21,780 nucleotides of DNA from JAEUIT01 sp034439815 (GTDB lineage Bacteria > Planctomycetota > Phycisphaerae > Phycisphaerales > SM1A02). The stretch spans positions 1 to 21,780 of the forward strand of contig JAWXBD010000179.1 in the NCBI GenBank assembly GCA_034439815.1, written 5' to 3'. The notes under the pieces are model-generated. The model ran no database searches, was not told where the DNA came from, and saw only the letters and a list, made by a program, of their open reading frames with translations. This document shows positions 15,183 to 21,344 of this stretch, one piece after another. A program made the translations under genes and the position numbers. Each line of letters starts with the position of its first letter. The first letter of the stretch is position 1.

Positions 15183-15632
15183 TCACGCCGGCACGAAAAT
15201 CATCCCGCTCTCGACATACATGTTCACAGTCTGCCCAACCGAGAACTCCGTCGCGCGCTGCCCTTCGGCGAGATCCAGCCATACCGGAATCACCATGTCG
15301 ACGAGCAGCCGATTGAGCCGGTCGTCCACAACGGCGACAGTGCCCTGCACGATGCGCGGATGGCCGTAGATCGGTTCGATGAATCGTCCACCCGCTGCGG
15401 CGCCGTGAATGCGCAGCGCGCGTCCGCGCACCCGGCCGCGGATCCGCTTGCCTTCCTGCGCGGCGATCGAACTCGCCGGCACGCTTGGGCGCAGATGGAG
15501 CCGGTAGTCGGTCCCCGGGATGCTGACCACGATCACGTCGTCCGTCTTGCTCACGAGCACCAGCTTGCAGATGTCGCTCGGTGATTCGGAGAGGCTTGTC
15601 GTCGCGTCGATGGAGGTGCTCACGTCGGTCAT
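15183..15632 (-). CDS. Hypothetical beta-rich protein in the trpG cluster
   Basis: The 149-residue product has no signal peptide or membrane segment. After a Ser/Thr-rich N-terminus of about 20 residues it alternates short hydrophobic and polar stretches (KLVLVSKTDDVIVVSIPG, GTVAVVDDRLNRLLVDMVIP, FSVGQTVNMYVESGMIFVPA), which suggests an all-beta barrel, possibly OB- or PilZ-like. No PilZ RxxxR or DxSxxG motif is present. ATG at 15632 lies 41 bp after the trpG/pabA stop. The frame is open far upstream, but only inside trpG/pabA. I do not recognise the family; the neighbouring amidotransferase gives no clear clue. Confidence 0.65.
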   Translation of the reverse strand: MTDVSTSIDATTSLSESPSDICKLVLVSKTDDVIVVSIPGTDYRLHLRPSVPASSIAAQEGKRIRGRVRGRALRIHGAAAGGRFIEPIYGHPRIVQGTVAVVDDRLNRLLVDMVIPVWLDLAEGQRATEFSVGQTVNMYVESGMIFVPA

Positions 15633-15673
15633 GGTGGGTCGGAATGATACGTGAACGTCGCGACCGTGTCGGC

Positions 15674-16330
15674 TCAGTCGCGGCGCGAGTTCGGAGCGCG
15701 AGGAATGTACGCGAGGAAGTTCGCGAGGAGCTTTGGCCCCTCCACGGTCAAGAAGCTCTCGGGATGAAACTGCACACCCTCCATCGGTGCCGTCGCGCTC
15801 CCCGCGCCGAGCCAGCGCAGTCCCATGACATCGCCTCGCTCGGTCCATGCACTGACGGCGAACTCCTCGGAGACCGTCGCTGCTTCCACAATGAGCGAGT
15901 GATAGCGCGTCGCGAGAAACGGATTGGAGAGCCCTCGAAAGACCCCCTGGTTGTCGTGGCAAATGGGCGACGTCTTGCCGTGGACAGGCACGTCGTTGCG
16001 TCGCACGGTCATCCCGTGCGCGTCGCCGATCGCCTGATGCCCGAGGCACACCCCGAGAATCGGAATGCGTCCCTTGAAATGCGTGATGAGCTGCGGGGAA
16101 ACGCCGCTCTCGCGGGGCGTGCACGGACCCGGCGAGATCACGAGCGCGGCTGGTGCCAGGCGCTCGGCTTCGGCCACATCAATTTCATCATTGCGGACAA
16201 CCGCCACGTTTACTGAGCGGTCGAGTTCACCAAATCGCTGCACGAGATTGAACGTGAACGAATCGTAATTATCGATCAGCAGAATCGTGCAGGACGACGG
16301 CGTAAGCGGAGTGGGAATCGTGGAGGGCAT
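15674..16330 (-). CDS. trpG/pabA: Glutamine amidotransferase subunit, anthranilate or aminodeoxychorismate synthase
   Basis: The 218-residue class I amidotransferase releases ammonia from glutamine for chorismate amination. The catalytic triad is visible: C95 in GVCLGHQAIG, and H189 and E191 in QFHPES. The oxyanion loop ISPGPCTP has Cys where E. coli TrpG has Gly, and HGKTSPI, GVFRGLSNPF and TRYHSLIVE also match E. coli PabA better. In many bacteria a single such subunit serves both tryptophan and folate synthesis. No trpE or pabB lies beside it, which fits a shared role. The preceding small gene overlaps its start by 62 bp in another frame. No clear Shine-Dalgarno precedes the ATG, and translation may depend on that overlap. 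Confidence 0.93.
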   Translation of the reverse strand: MPSTIPTPLTPSSCTILLIDNYDSFTFNLVQRFGELDRSVNVAVVRNDEIDVAEAERLAPAALVISPGPCTPRESGVSPQLITHFKGRIPILGVCLGHQAIGDAHGMTVRRNDVPVHGKTSPICHDNQGVFRGLSNPFLATRYHSLIVEAATVSEEFAVSAWTERGDVMGLRWLGAGSATAPMEGVQFHPESFLTVEGPKLLANFLAYIPRAPNSRRD

Positions 16331-16589
16331 TGTCGGCGCGAGAAGCCGCCGGCGCGGTGCGGCGTGCGGCGACCGGGCGGCGCGGGAGCGGAGATGGTAC
16401 CGAGACCTCCAGTGCAGGCGCAGCTGGCGTCACGTTCACGACATCAAACAGCGTCGGAATGACAGTCCCGCCAACCGACGCTCCGGCGGACGACCTGACG
16501 GACGCCTCCGGATGATTGCTGAGGATGCCTGCGGCGCAGCCCGCTGCACTGAGGACACCGGCGACAAATGCAAGGGCGTTTGAACGCAT
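16269..16589 (-). CDS. Small putative exported protein overlapping trpG/pabA
   Basis: The 106-residue product starts with MRSNALAFVAGVLSAAGCAA, a plausible signal peptide or membrane anchor, then continues as a Ser/Ala/Pro-rich chain with basic patches. The segment around Cys18 is not a good lipobox because Leu is missing at -3. It overlaps the first 62 bp of trpG/pabA in a different frame, which is long for a coupled pair. Sequence composition is less convincing than in the neighbouring genes. An upstream start at 16661 is possible but adds 24 residues before the hydrophobic segment. It may be real or an artefact. Confidence 0.4.
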   Translation of the reverse strand: MRSNALAFVAGVLSAAGCAAGILSNHPEASVRSSAGASVGGTVIPTLFDVVNVTPAAPALEVSVPSPLPRRPVAARRTAPAASRADNALHDSHSAYAVVLHDSADR

Positions 16590-16686
16590 GAAGCGAGAAT
16601 TCCACGGATAGGACGGAACAGTTGCGACGACGAGCGATGGCGCGCCGCAGAGAAGCGACAAGCCAGTATCGTTGGCGAGTGTTTCG

Positions 16687-16709
16687 GTCTTTTCCCGAAA
16701 GACTTTCGG
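16687..16709 (-). terminator. Overlapping AT-richer dyads after the DUF1444 gene
   Basis: CCGAAA-GAC-TTTCGG at 16695-16709 and GTCTTT-TCCCG-AAAGAC at 16687-16703 are two mutually exclusive perfect 6-bp stems, about 30-50 bp after the DUF1444 stop. They could form a weak terminator or an operator for the downstream trpG/pabA cluster. Confidence 0.3.
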
Positions 16710-16738
16710 TGTTTATCGTGAAGTTCGCGTGAAGCTCT

Positions 16739-17527
16739 TCAGGCGGCGGTTCCCGCGACACCATCGCGCGTCACCACAAACAGATTGTTCGTGATCGGAT
16801 ATGGCAGGCGCCGGTAATCAGCTTCGATCCGGCCTTTGAGCCGTTCGACAAACTGCGGCGGATCGCACGTCATCGCGAGAAACGTGTCGCGTGCCGGCGT
16901 CGCAACGTAGAAATCGCCCTTGAGTTCCGGTGCCAGCTTGTCGTACAGCCGGTTCAGCAGCAGCCTGGCGGCGTCATAGCCGTCCTGCCGGCTGACGATC
17001 GCGGCGCGGCCGCCTTCCTTGCTGTCGATGATCTGAATGGAAAGATCGGGGGCGTAGCGTCCGAGATTCTCGCGCGAGATCTCCTCGAGGTCATCCGGTG
17101 ACACGCCCCACTTCAGCATCTGTTCCGTTGTGATGCTCACCGTCATCTGCGGGAGATCGATCACGAAGACGACGACGGTGCCGTTGACAAACTCGATGTG
17201 TGCGACCTGCTCCCGATCGAGATGCTGAAAGATCGAGATCGGCTGGATGCGCGGCATGATGCGCGAACGCGCGATCGCGAACGGCAGCGGTGCGCCGGAC
17301 ACGGTGTCCCCTTCGATCAGCTTTTCGAGGTAGTTCTCGACGATCTCCACACCGTTGTCGGGATCGCGGAGCACCATGCGAAACAGGTTGTCGAGACCAA
17401 GATGGCGACCGTCGATGACGACGTCCATCGGCCCCGCGAGCACCACCGTGCGTTCCGGAAAGTGGCGCTTGAGAATGAAGAGAACCTGTTCCCCAAAAGC
17501 CTCGGGCTCATGCGGCATCGCCGACAT
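16739..17527 (-). CDS. DUF1444 (UPF0354, YtpQ-like) protein
   Basis: The 262-residue cytoplasmic product resembles the DUF1444 family, whose best-known member is Bacillus YtpQ. Shared features are the RIMPRIQPISIF block at about residues 87-98, an acidic segment VVVFVIDLPQMTVSITTEQM, and GVSPDDLEEISRENLGRY, the LhexAleNL-like region of the family. The biochemical role is not established. The start at 17527 has GGAGG at a normal distance, so the ATG is well supported. It is the first gene of the minus-strand run towards trpG/pabA and diverges from kdsA across a 322-bp gap. Confidence 0.8.
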   Translation of the reverse strand: MSAMPHEPEAFGEQVLFILKRHFPERTVVLAGPMDVVIDGRHLGLDNLFRMVLRDPDNGVEIVENYLEKLIEGDTVSGAPLPFAIARSRIMPRIQPISIFQHLDREQVAHIEFVNGTVVVFVIDLPQMTVSITTEQMLKWGVSPDDLEEISRENLGRYAPDLSIQIIDSKEGGRAAIVSRQDGYDAARLLLNRLYDKLAPELKGDFYVATPARDTFLAMTCDPPQFVERLKGRIEADYRRLPYPITNNLFVVTRDGVAGTAA

Positions 17528-17581
17528 GTTGTGCCTCCTCCGTCATTGTCCGCTCCTTGCTCAACACAATCCGCGAGGATC

Positions 17582-17680
17582 GACGGAAGGATCCGTCACT
17601 TCGCAAAACGTTGAGCTCGCGCGAGGGAGATTCCGAGCTGGCGCCACGACGCCGTGTGCCCCGTCGTCCGGCGCCTTTTT
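17582..17680 (+). ncRNA. Candidate structured RNA ending in an intrinsic terminator
   Basis: The 322-bp gap between the divergent DUF1444 and kdsA genes has no convincing ORF but does hold three consecutive hairpins on the plus strand. The first is GACGGA-AGGA-TCCGTC (17582-17597). The second is AGCTCG at 17614-17619 pairing with CGAGCT at 17634-17639. The third is GGCGCCACGACG at 17640-17651 pairing with CGTCGT, a 2-nt bulge, and GGCGCC at 17662-17675. The third is followed at once by TTTTT (17676-17680), the classic intrinsic terminator arrangement. No plus-strand gene lies upstream to be terminated. The region is therefore either a small RNA or a kdsA leader with premature termination. No known riboswitch class is recognised. 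Confidence 0.45.
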
Positions 17681-17766
17681 GATAGTCGGCGCAGGAGCTA
17701 TCTTTTCTCGGCACGCGCAGCGCCCGGCTTGCGGCCAACCCTTGATGTCGTCTCATGTCGTCGGGA

Positions 17767-17797
17767 TTGAGCAATCGTCGCGCCTCGGGATTAGACT
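17767..17797 (+). promoter_or_regulatory. Possible sigma-70-like promoter for kdsA
   Basis: TTGAGC at 17767-17772 and TAGACT at 17792-17797 are separated by 19 bp (18 bp if TTAGAC is used), each matching four of six consensus positions. This would start transcription about 45 bp before kdsA, downstream of the structured region. The match is weak in GC-rich DNA. Confidence 0.28.
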
Positions 17798-17849
17798 CTC
17801 GCCTGCGACTGCTTTACGAATTCTCCACTTTCACACTGCTGTCGTCCGC

Positions 17850-18770
17850 ATGACTCCACCCGCCCCTGAGCCTCCTTCCGCCCCGCCGCCCGCCACGCCT
17901 CTGCCGCCGCGCAAGGATCGTCCGGCGGGCGTGCTGAATGACTGGTTCTCGGCCCCCGATCAGACACTGCTCGTGATCGGCGGCCCATGCGTCTTGGAGT
18001 CGGACGACATCAACCGCAGGATTGGCGAGACGCTCCGCGACGCGTGCCGTGACCTCGGATTGACCTATGTCTTCAAGGCGAGTTACGACAAGGCCAACCG
18101 GTCGAGCATCCGCTCGCCACGCGGGCCTGGCAGCAGTGCCGGTCTCGAACGGCTCGCCCGACTGCGCGACGATCTGGATGTGCCCGTCACGACGGACATC
18201 CACGAGCCGGGACAGGCGCGCGCCGCCGCCGAGGCCGTCGACATACTGCAGATTCCCGCCTTCCTCTGCCGACAGACGGACCTTCTGGTCGCGGCTGCGG
18301 CGACTGGCCGGGCCGTAAACATCAAGAAGGGGCAGTTCATGGCGCCGGACGAGATGTGGAATGTCATCACCAAGCTTGAGGAAGGCGGATGTCGGCAGAT
18401 GATGCTGACCGAGCGGGGCACATTCTTTGGGTATCACCGGCTCGTCAACGACTTCATCGGCGTGGGCGACATGATGGGGTTCGGACGTCCGGTCTGTTTC
18501 GATGTCACACACTCGACACAGCTTCCGGGCGGCGACGGGACCTCGACGGCCGGACGTCCCGACCGCGCTCCGCTGCTCGCGAGGGCAGCGGTCGCCGCCG
18601 GCGTGCAGGCACTCTTTATCGAGTGCCACCCTACGCCGTCCGAAGCGCGATCTGACGCCAGCACGATGCAGCCGCTCGAAAGCGTTCCCGCGCTGCTGCG
18701 TTGTCTCGCTGCGATCCGCGCTGCTGTCGTGGACGCGACGGGAGCAGCGCCGATAGCCCGCGGGAAGTAG
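17850..18770 (+). CDS. kdsA: 3-deoxy-8-phosphooctulonate (Kdo-8-P) synthase
   Basis: The 306-residue cytoplasmic aldolase condenses phosphoenolpyruvate with arabinose 5-phosphate to make Kdo-8-phosphate for lipid A-core. Family blocks appear in order: VIGGPCVLES (about 42-51), FKASYDKANRSSIRSPRGPG, VTTDIHE, LQIPAFLCRQTDLL, NIKKGQFMAP, TERGTFFGYHRLVNDF, FDVTHSTQLPG and FIECHPTP...SDAS. C47 in GGPC occupies the position of the metal-binding Cys of Aquifex-type enzymes, where metal-independent E. coli KdsA has Asn, so this is predicted to be the metal-dependent class. A Pro-rich extension of about 25 residues precedes the usual N-terminus. Other Kdo genes such as kdsB or kdsD are absent from the window. 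Confidence 0.94.
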   Translation: MTPPAPEPPSAPPPATPLPPRKDRPAGVLNDWFSAPDQTLLVIGGPCVLESDDINRRIGETLRDACRDLGLTYVFKASYDKANRSSIRSPRGPGSSAGLERLARLRDDLDVPVTTDIHEPGQARAAAEAVDILQIPAFLCRQTDLLVAAAATGRAVNIKKGQFMAPDEMWNVITKLEEGGCRQMMLTERGTFFGYHRLVNDFIGVGDMMGFGRPVCFDVTHSTQLPGGDGTSTAGRPDRAPLLARAAVAAGVQALFIECHPTPSEARSDASTMQPLESVPALLRCLAAIRAAVVDATGAAPIARGK

Positions 18771-18879
18771 CCGCTTTTCTCAAGCTCAGTGCGTTCGCGA
18801 CGAGTACTGTGTCACGGTCGGCACGGCATCGTGAGCGTGTGGGTGAGGCCGCCGTGTTGGGGGGGTGCCGGAATTTTGT

Positions 18880-19446
18880 ATGAACTGCGACCATTGCGAT
18901 AAACCTGCCGTTGTTCACGAGCTCGTCATCAAGAACGGGGCGACCGTCGAGGTGCATCTCTGCGAGGAGCATGCTGCCGCGCACGGATACGCCGTTCCCG
19001 CGCATCAGCCGGTCGCACATCTGTTGACGCCATTCGCGGTCGTCGGAGCAGGCGCGAAGGTTCCGGGCGCGCTCGGCAAAGGCAAGATCGCCAAGGTCAT
19101 CAAGTGTTGCCCCGAGTGCGGTCTGACATTCGCGCACGTTCGCCAGAGCGGTCTTCTCGGCTGCTCAGCCTGCTACAAGGCGTTTGACGCGGAACTGTCC
19201 GGGCTGATTGAACGCGCCCAGGCCGGGGCGAACTTTCATTGCGGCAAGGCGCCGCGCGACTGCCGCAATGCCGCGGCGCGGCTCGAACTGCGCAGCCGTC
19301 TGGCGCGCGAGCTCGACGAGGCTGTGGCCGCCGAGCAGTACGAGCGCGCCGCGAAAGTGCGCGATCAGCTGCTGCATCTGTCGAGCGAAGTGATCGCCGA
19401 CGCCGAGCCCGGCACTCGAACTGGGTGCCCGACCGATCGAGCGTGA
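18880..19446 (+). CDS. mcsA: McsA-like zinc-finger activator of protein arginine kinase
   Basis: The 188-residue product has two zinc-binding modules, C3xxC6 with C28xxH31 and CPEC (77-80) with CSAC (95-98), followed by a UVR helical hairpin at about residues 136-164 (RLELRSRLARELDEAVAAEQYERAAKVRDQL). In Bacillus, McsA binds and activates McsB and links it to ClpC. The usual fourth Cys of the first module is His here (CEEH), which can still bind zinc. ATG at 18880 gives the canonical N-terminus MNCDHCDKPAVVHE; a GTG 15 bp upstream is possible. It lies 28 bp before mcsB in the same orientation. CtsR and ClpC, the partners in Firmicutes, are not adjacent. Confidence 0.9.
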   Translation: MNCDHCDKPAVVHELVIKNGATVEVHLCEEHAAAHGYAVPAHQPVAHLLTPFAVVGAGAKVPGALGKGKIAKVIKCCPECGLTFAHVRQSGLLGCSACYKAFDAELSGLIERAQAGANFHCGKAPRDCRNAAARLELRSRLARELDEAVAAEQYERAAKVRDQLLHLSSEVIADAEPGTRTGCPTDRA

Positions 19447-19474
19447 GCGCTGAAAGAGAGCCGACAATTCCGTG

Positions 19475-20518
19475 ATGCGACTCGCAGACACCAGTGTGTG
19501 GCAAATCAACCCGGGACCCGACGCCGATGTGGTCGTGTCGAGTCGCGTGCGGCTCGCGCGGAACATCGCCGGATTTCCGTTCGTCAACAAGGCGACAGCG
19601 CCGCAGCGCAACGAAGTCGTGCGCGTGGTGCAGCAGGCGCGGTTCCCCGACGAGTGGGCGACCGGCATCGTGTGGGTGAATCTGATGCAGGCCACGGCGA
19701 TCGACCGCACGCTGCTCGTCGAACGACATCTGATTTCGAAGCAGTTCGCTGAGGCGCAGGCGCCGCGTTCCGTGGCGATCTCCAGTGACGAGTCGCTGTC
19801 GGTGATGGTGAATGAAGAGGATCATCTCCGTCTGCAAGTGCTGCTCGCCGGCTCGCGCCTCAATGACTGCTTCGCGAGCGTGAGCAAGCTCGATGCCACG
19901 CTTGAGCACTCGCTCGACTTCGCATACGCGCAGCGCTGGGGCTATCTCACCGCGTGCCCGACGAACGTCGGCTGCGGCATTCGGTTCTCCGTGATGCTGC
20001 ACTTGCCTGGACTCAAGCTGACGAATGAGATCGAGAAGGTCCGTCACGCCGCGAAGGATCTGCATCTTGCTGTGCGCGGGTTTTACGGCGAAGGCTCAGA
20101 TGCGGTCGGCGACTTTTATCAAGTCTCGAACCAGCTCACACTCGGCCGCAGTGAGCAGGACCTGTACGACATGTTCGCAAAGCTCGTCGTGCCGCAGCTG
20201 GTCGATTACGAGCGCACTGCGCGGCGCGTGCTGCTTGAGCAGAGCGGCACGGTGGTCGAAGACCGCGTGCATCGCGCGCTGGGCGTGCTGCGCAGCGCGC
20301 GACTGCTCTCACTCGACGAAGCGATGAAATTCCTGAGCCGCATCCGCCTCGGCGTATGCCTCGGCCGCCTTCCCGAAGTCGAACTGGCGACAGTCAACCG
20401 TCTCTTCCTGCAGATCCAGCCGGCTCATCTGCGCGTGACGACGCAGACGACGGAGGCCGATGCGGACTTAAAGGAAACGCGGGCGACGATGGTGCGCCGG
20501 GCGCTTGGAGGACGGTAG
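19475..20518 (+). CDS. mcsB: Protein-arginine kinase McsB
   Basis: The 347-residue enzyme transfers phosphate from ATP to arginine side chains, in Bacillus marking proteins for ClpCP degradation. It shows the phosphagen-kinase blocks: VVVSSRVRLARNIAG with the ATP-binding arginines, NEEDHLR at 113-119, the catalytic cysteine C161 in LTACPTNVGCG, and RGFYGEGSDAVGDFYQVSNQ at 201-220. Length is normal for McsB. The C-terminal RDxxRA phosphoarginine-binding motif of Geobacillus McsB appears here as L332-K-E-T-R-A337, so only its RA half is kept. Translation can start at ATG 19475 or the GTG just before it. It follows mcsA by 28 bp and converges on higA. Confidence 0.94.
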   Translation: MRLADTSVWQINPGPDADVVVSSRVRLARNIAGFPFVNKATAPQRNEVVRVVQQARFPDEWATGIVWVNLMQATAIDRTLLVERHLISKQFAEAQAPRSVAISSDESLSVMVNEEDHLRLQVLLAGSRLNDCFASVSKLDATLEHSLDFAYAQRWGYLTACPTNVGCGIRFSVMLHLPGLKLTNEIEKVRHAAKDLHLAVRGFYGEGSDAVGDFYQVSNQLTLGRSEQDLYDMFAKLVVPQLVDYERTARRVLLEQSGTVVEDRVHRALGVLRSARLLSLDEAMKFLSRIRLGVCLGRLPEVELATVNRLFLQIQPAHLRVTTQTTEADADLKETRATMVRRALGGR

Positions 20519-20562
20519 CGGCCGAGCGCCGGAGCGAATCGTCGACTCCCCGCGATCCGTTG

Positions 20563-20589
20563 AATCTGCGGAATCTGCGAAATCTGCGG
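20563..20589. repeat. Three 9-bp tandem repeats between mcsB and higA
   Basis: AATCTGCGG, AATCTGCGA and AATCTGCGG follow each other at 20563-20571, 20572-20580 and 20581-20589. They lie in the 87-bp convergent gap and are flanked by short GTTG and CAAC ends. No terminator with a T-run is seen in this gap. Confidence 0.85.
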
Positions 20590-20605
20590 ACAACTCCTTC
20601 TGATA

Positions 20606-20893
20606 TTAGCCAGTCCGGCCCAGACGCCGAACCGAACGCCGAGGCTTGCTGCGGGACAGGTCGTAGTTGGCCTGCAAGTTGAGCCACATCTGCGGTGTCG
20701 TGCCCAGCGCGCGAGACAAGAGCCACGCGGTCTCCGCCGTGACGCCGCGCCGGCCGCGCGTGATCTCGTTGACCCGCTGCAGCGATACGCCGATGTGTTC
20801 GGCGAAGGCGACCTGCGTGACGCCGAGAGGTTTGAGGAACTCCTCAAGAAGGATCTCGCCGGGATGAGTGGGGGTGCGATTGGTCGGAATCAT
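20606..20893 (-). CDS. higA: HigA-family antitoxin
   Basis: The 95-residue product is an XRE-type helix-turn-helix antitoxin. Typical HigA features are HPGEILLEEFLKPLGVTQ at the start, the helix-turn-helix AFAEHIGVSLQRVNEITRGRRG at about residues 29-50, VTAETAWLLSRALGT and the WLNLQANYDLSR end. A basic tail of about 15 residues follows where the family usually stops. It should bind and neutralise HigB and repress the pair's promoter. It starts 7 bp after the higB stop, with the toxin gene first as is usual for higBA. Its stop codon TAA sits in GGCTAA, a similarity to attC ends that is discussed under findings. Confidence 0.93.
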   Translation of the reverse strand: MIPTNRTPTHPGEILLEEFLKPLGVTQVAFAEHIGVSLQRVNEITRGRRGVTAETAWLLSRALGTTPQMWLNLQANYDLSRSKPRRSVRRLGRTG

Positions 20894-20900
20894 GGGGAAC

Positions 20901-21188
20901 TCAGGCGTGGTAGTCCAAGATGCGGACGTCGAGAGCGTTGCCGGACGCCCAGCGGAAGATCACTCGCCACTGGTCGTTGACCCGGATCGACCAGAACTCG
21001 CGAAGGTTGCCCTTGAGCTGTTCGAGGCGGTTTCCGGGCGGAACGCGTAAGTCGGCGATGTCGTGTGCTGCGTCGAGGAGATCAAGCTTGCGGAGGGCGA
21101 CCTTGACGAGATCGGGAGGGAAGCGGCGTGGGCGTGAGCGGGAGTTGTAAAGCCGCTCCGTCTCTCGGTCGCCGAAGGAGACGATCAT
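20901..21188 (-). CDS. higB: HigB-family toxin (RelE/ParE superfamily)
   Basis: The 95-residue product matches HigB toxins: MIVSFGDRETERLY at the start, LRVPPGNRLEQLKG in the middle, and FWSIRVNDQWRVIFRW...DVRILDYH at the end. HigB enzymes are ribosome-dependent mRNA endonucleases; the conserved Arg and Tyr/His residues near the C-terminus support activity. The predicted -10 element ends only 7 bp before the ATG, and no Shine-Dalgarno is seen, so the message may be leaderless. It sits between an attC-like site and higA, in keeping with the frequent occurrence of toxin-antitoxin pairs in integron cassettes. Confidence 0.93.
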   Translation of the reverse strand: MIVSFGDRETERLYNSRSRPRRFPPDLVKVALRKLDLLDAAHDIADLRVPPGNRLEQLKGNLREFWSIRVNDQWRVIFRWASGNALDVRILDYHA

Positions 21189-21194
21189 GCCGGG

Positions 21195-21224
21195 AGGATA
21201 CCGGTTGCACGGAGTCCGTGCAAC
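21195..21224 (-). promoter_or_regulatory. higBA promoter with a 21-bp perfect palindromic operator
   Basis: GTTGCACGGA at 21204-21213 and TCCGTGCAAC at 21215-21224 are perfect inverted repeats around a single G. On the minus strand TTGCAC (21223-21218) and TATCCT (21200-21195) are 17 bp apart, with the -10 element matching four of six positions. The palindrome covers the -35 element and spacer, the position expected for HigA autorepression. The dyad is certain; the promoter and binding are inferred. Confidence 0.6.
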
Positions 21225-21269
21225 GGAAAAGCGTCAAAGCCAAGCGGCGCCCGGACCCGCCTCGGATCT

Positions 21270-21329
21270 GGCTAACGCTCAGCATCAGCGGCGGCGCGCA
21301 GCGCCGTCCGCTGCATGCTGTTGTTAGCC
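21270..21329 (-). mobile_element. Integron attC-like recombination site
   Basis: Read on the minus strand, GGCTAAC (R'') and GTTAGCC (R') are exact complements at the two ends. Inside them are short unpaired spacers (AA and AGC), then paired L boxes and a stem: CAGCAT and CAGCGG-CGGCGC pair with GCGCCGCCGCTG and ATGCTG around a 3-nt loop. Only two extrahelical bases are present, complementary to C21314 and T21307, and both are on the same arm. This R-spacer-L-stem layout with two extrahelical bases and a length of 60 bp is that of attC sites. The site begins 15 bp after the HsdR stop codon, as in gene cassettes. No integrase gene is in the window. Confidence 0.75.
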
Positions 21330-21344
21330 CGCGCCCTCAGCGCA

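Noticed and set aside
15183..15632. PilZ domain protein
   Set aside because: The fold pattern is compatible, but the RxxxR and (D/N)xSxxG c-di-GMP motifs are missing.
20563..20589. CRISPR-like array from the AATCTGCGG repeats
   Set aside because: Units are contiguous and 9 bp long with no spacers, and there are no cas genes.
20560..20594. GTTGAAT...ACAAC around the 9-bp repeats as a second attC
   Set aside because: The ends are not complementary beyond four bases and the interior is a direct repeat, not a stem.
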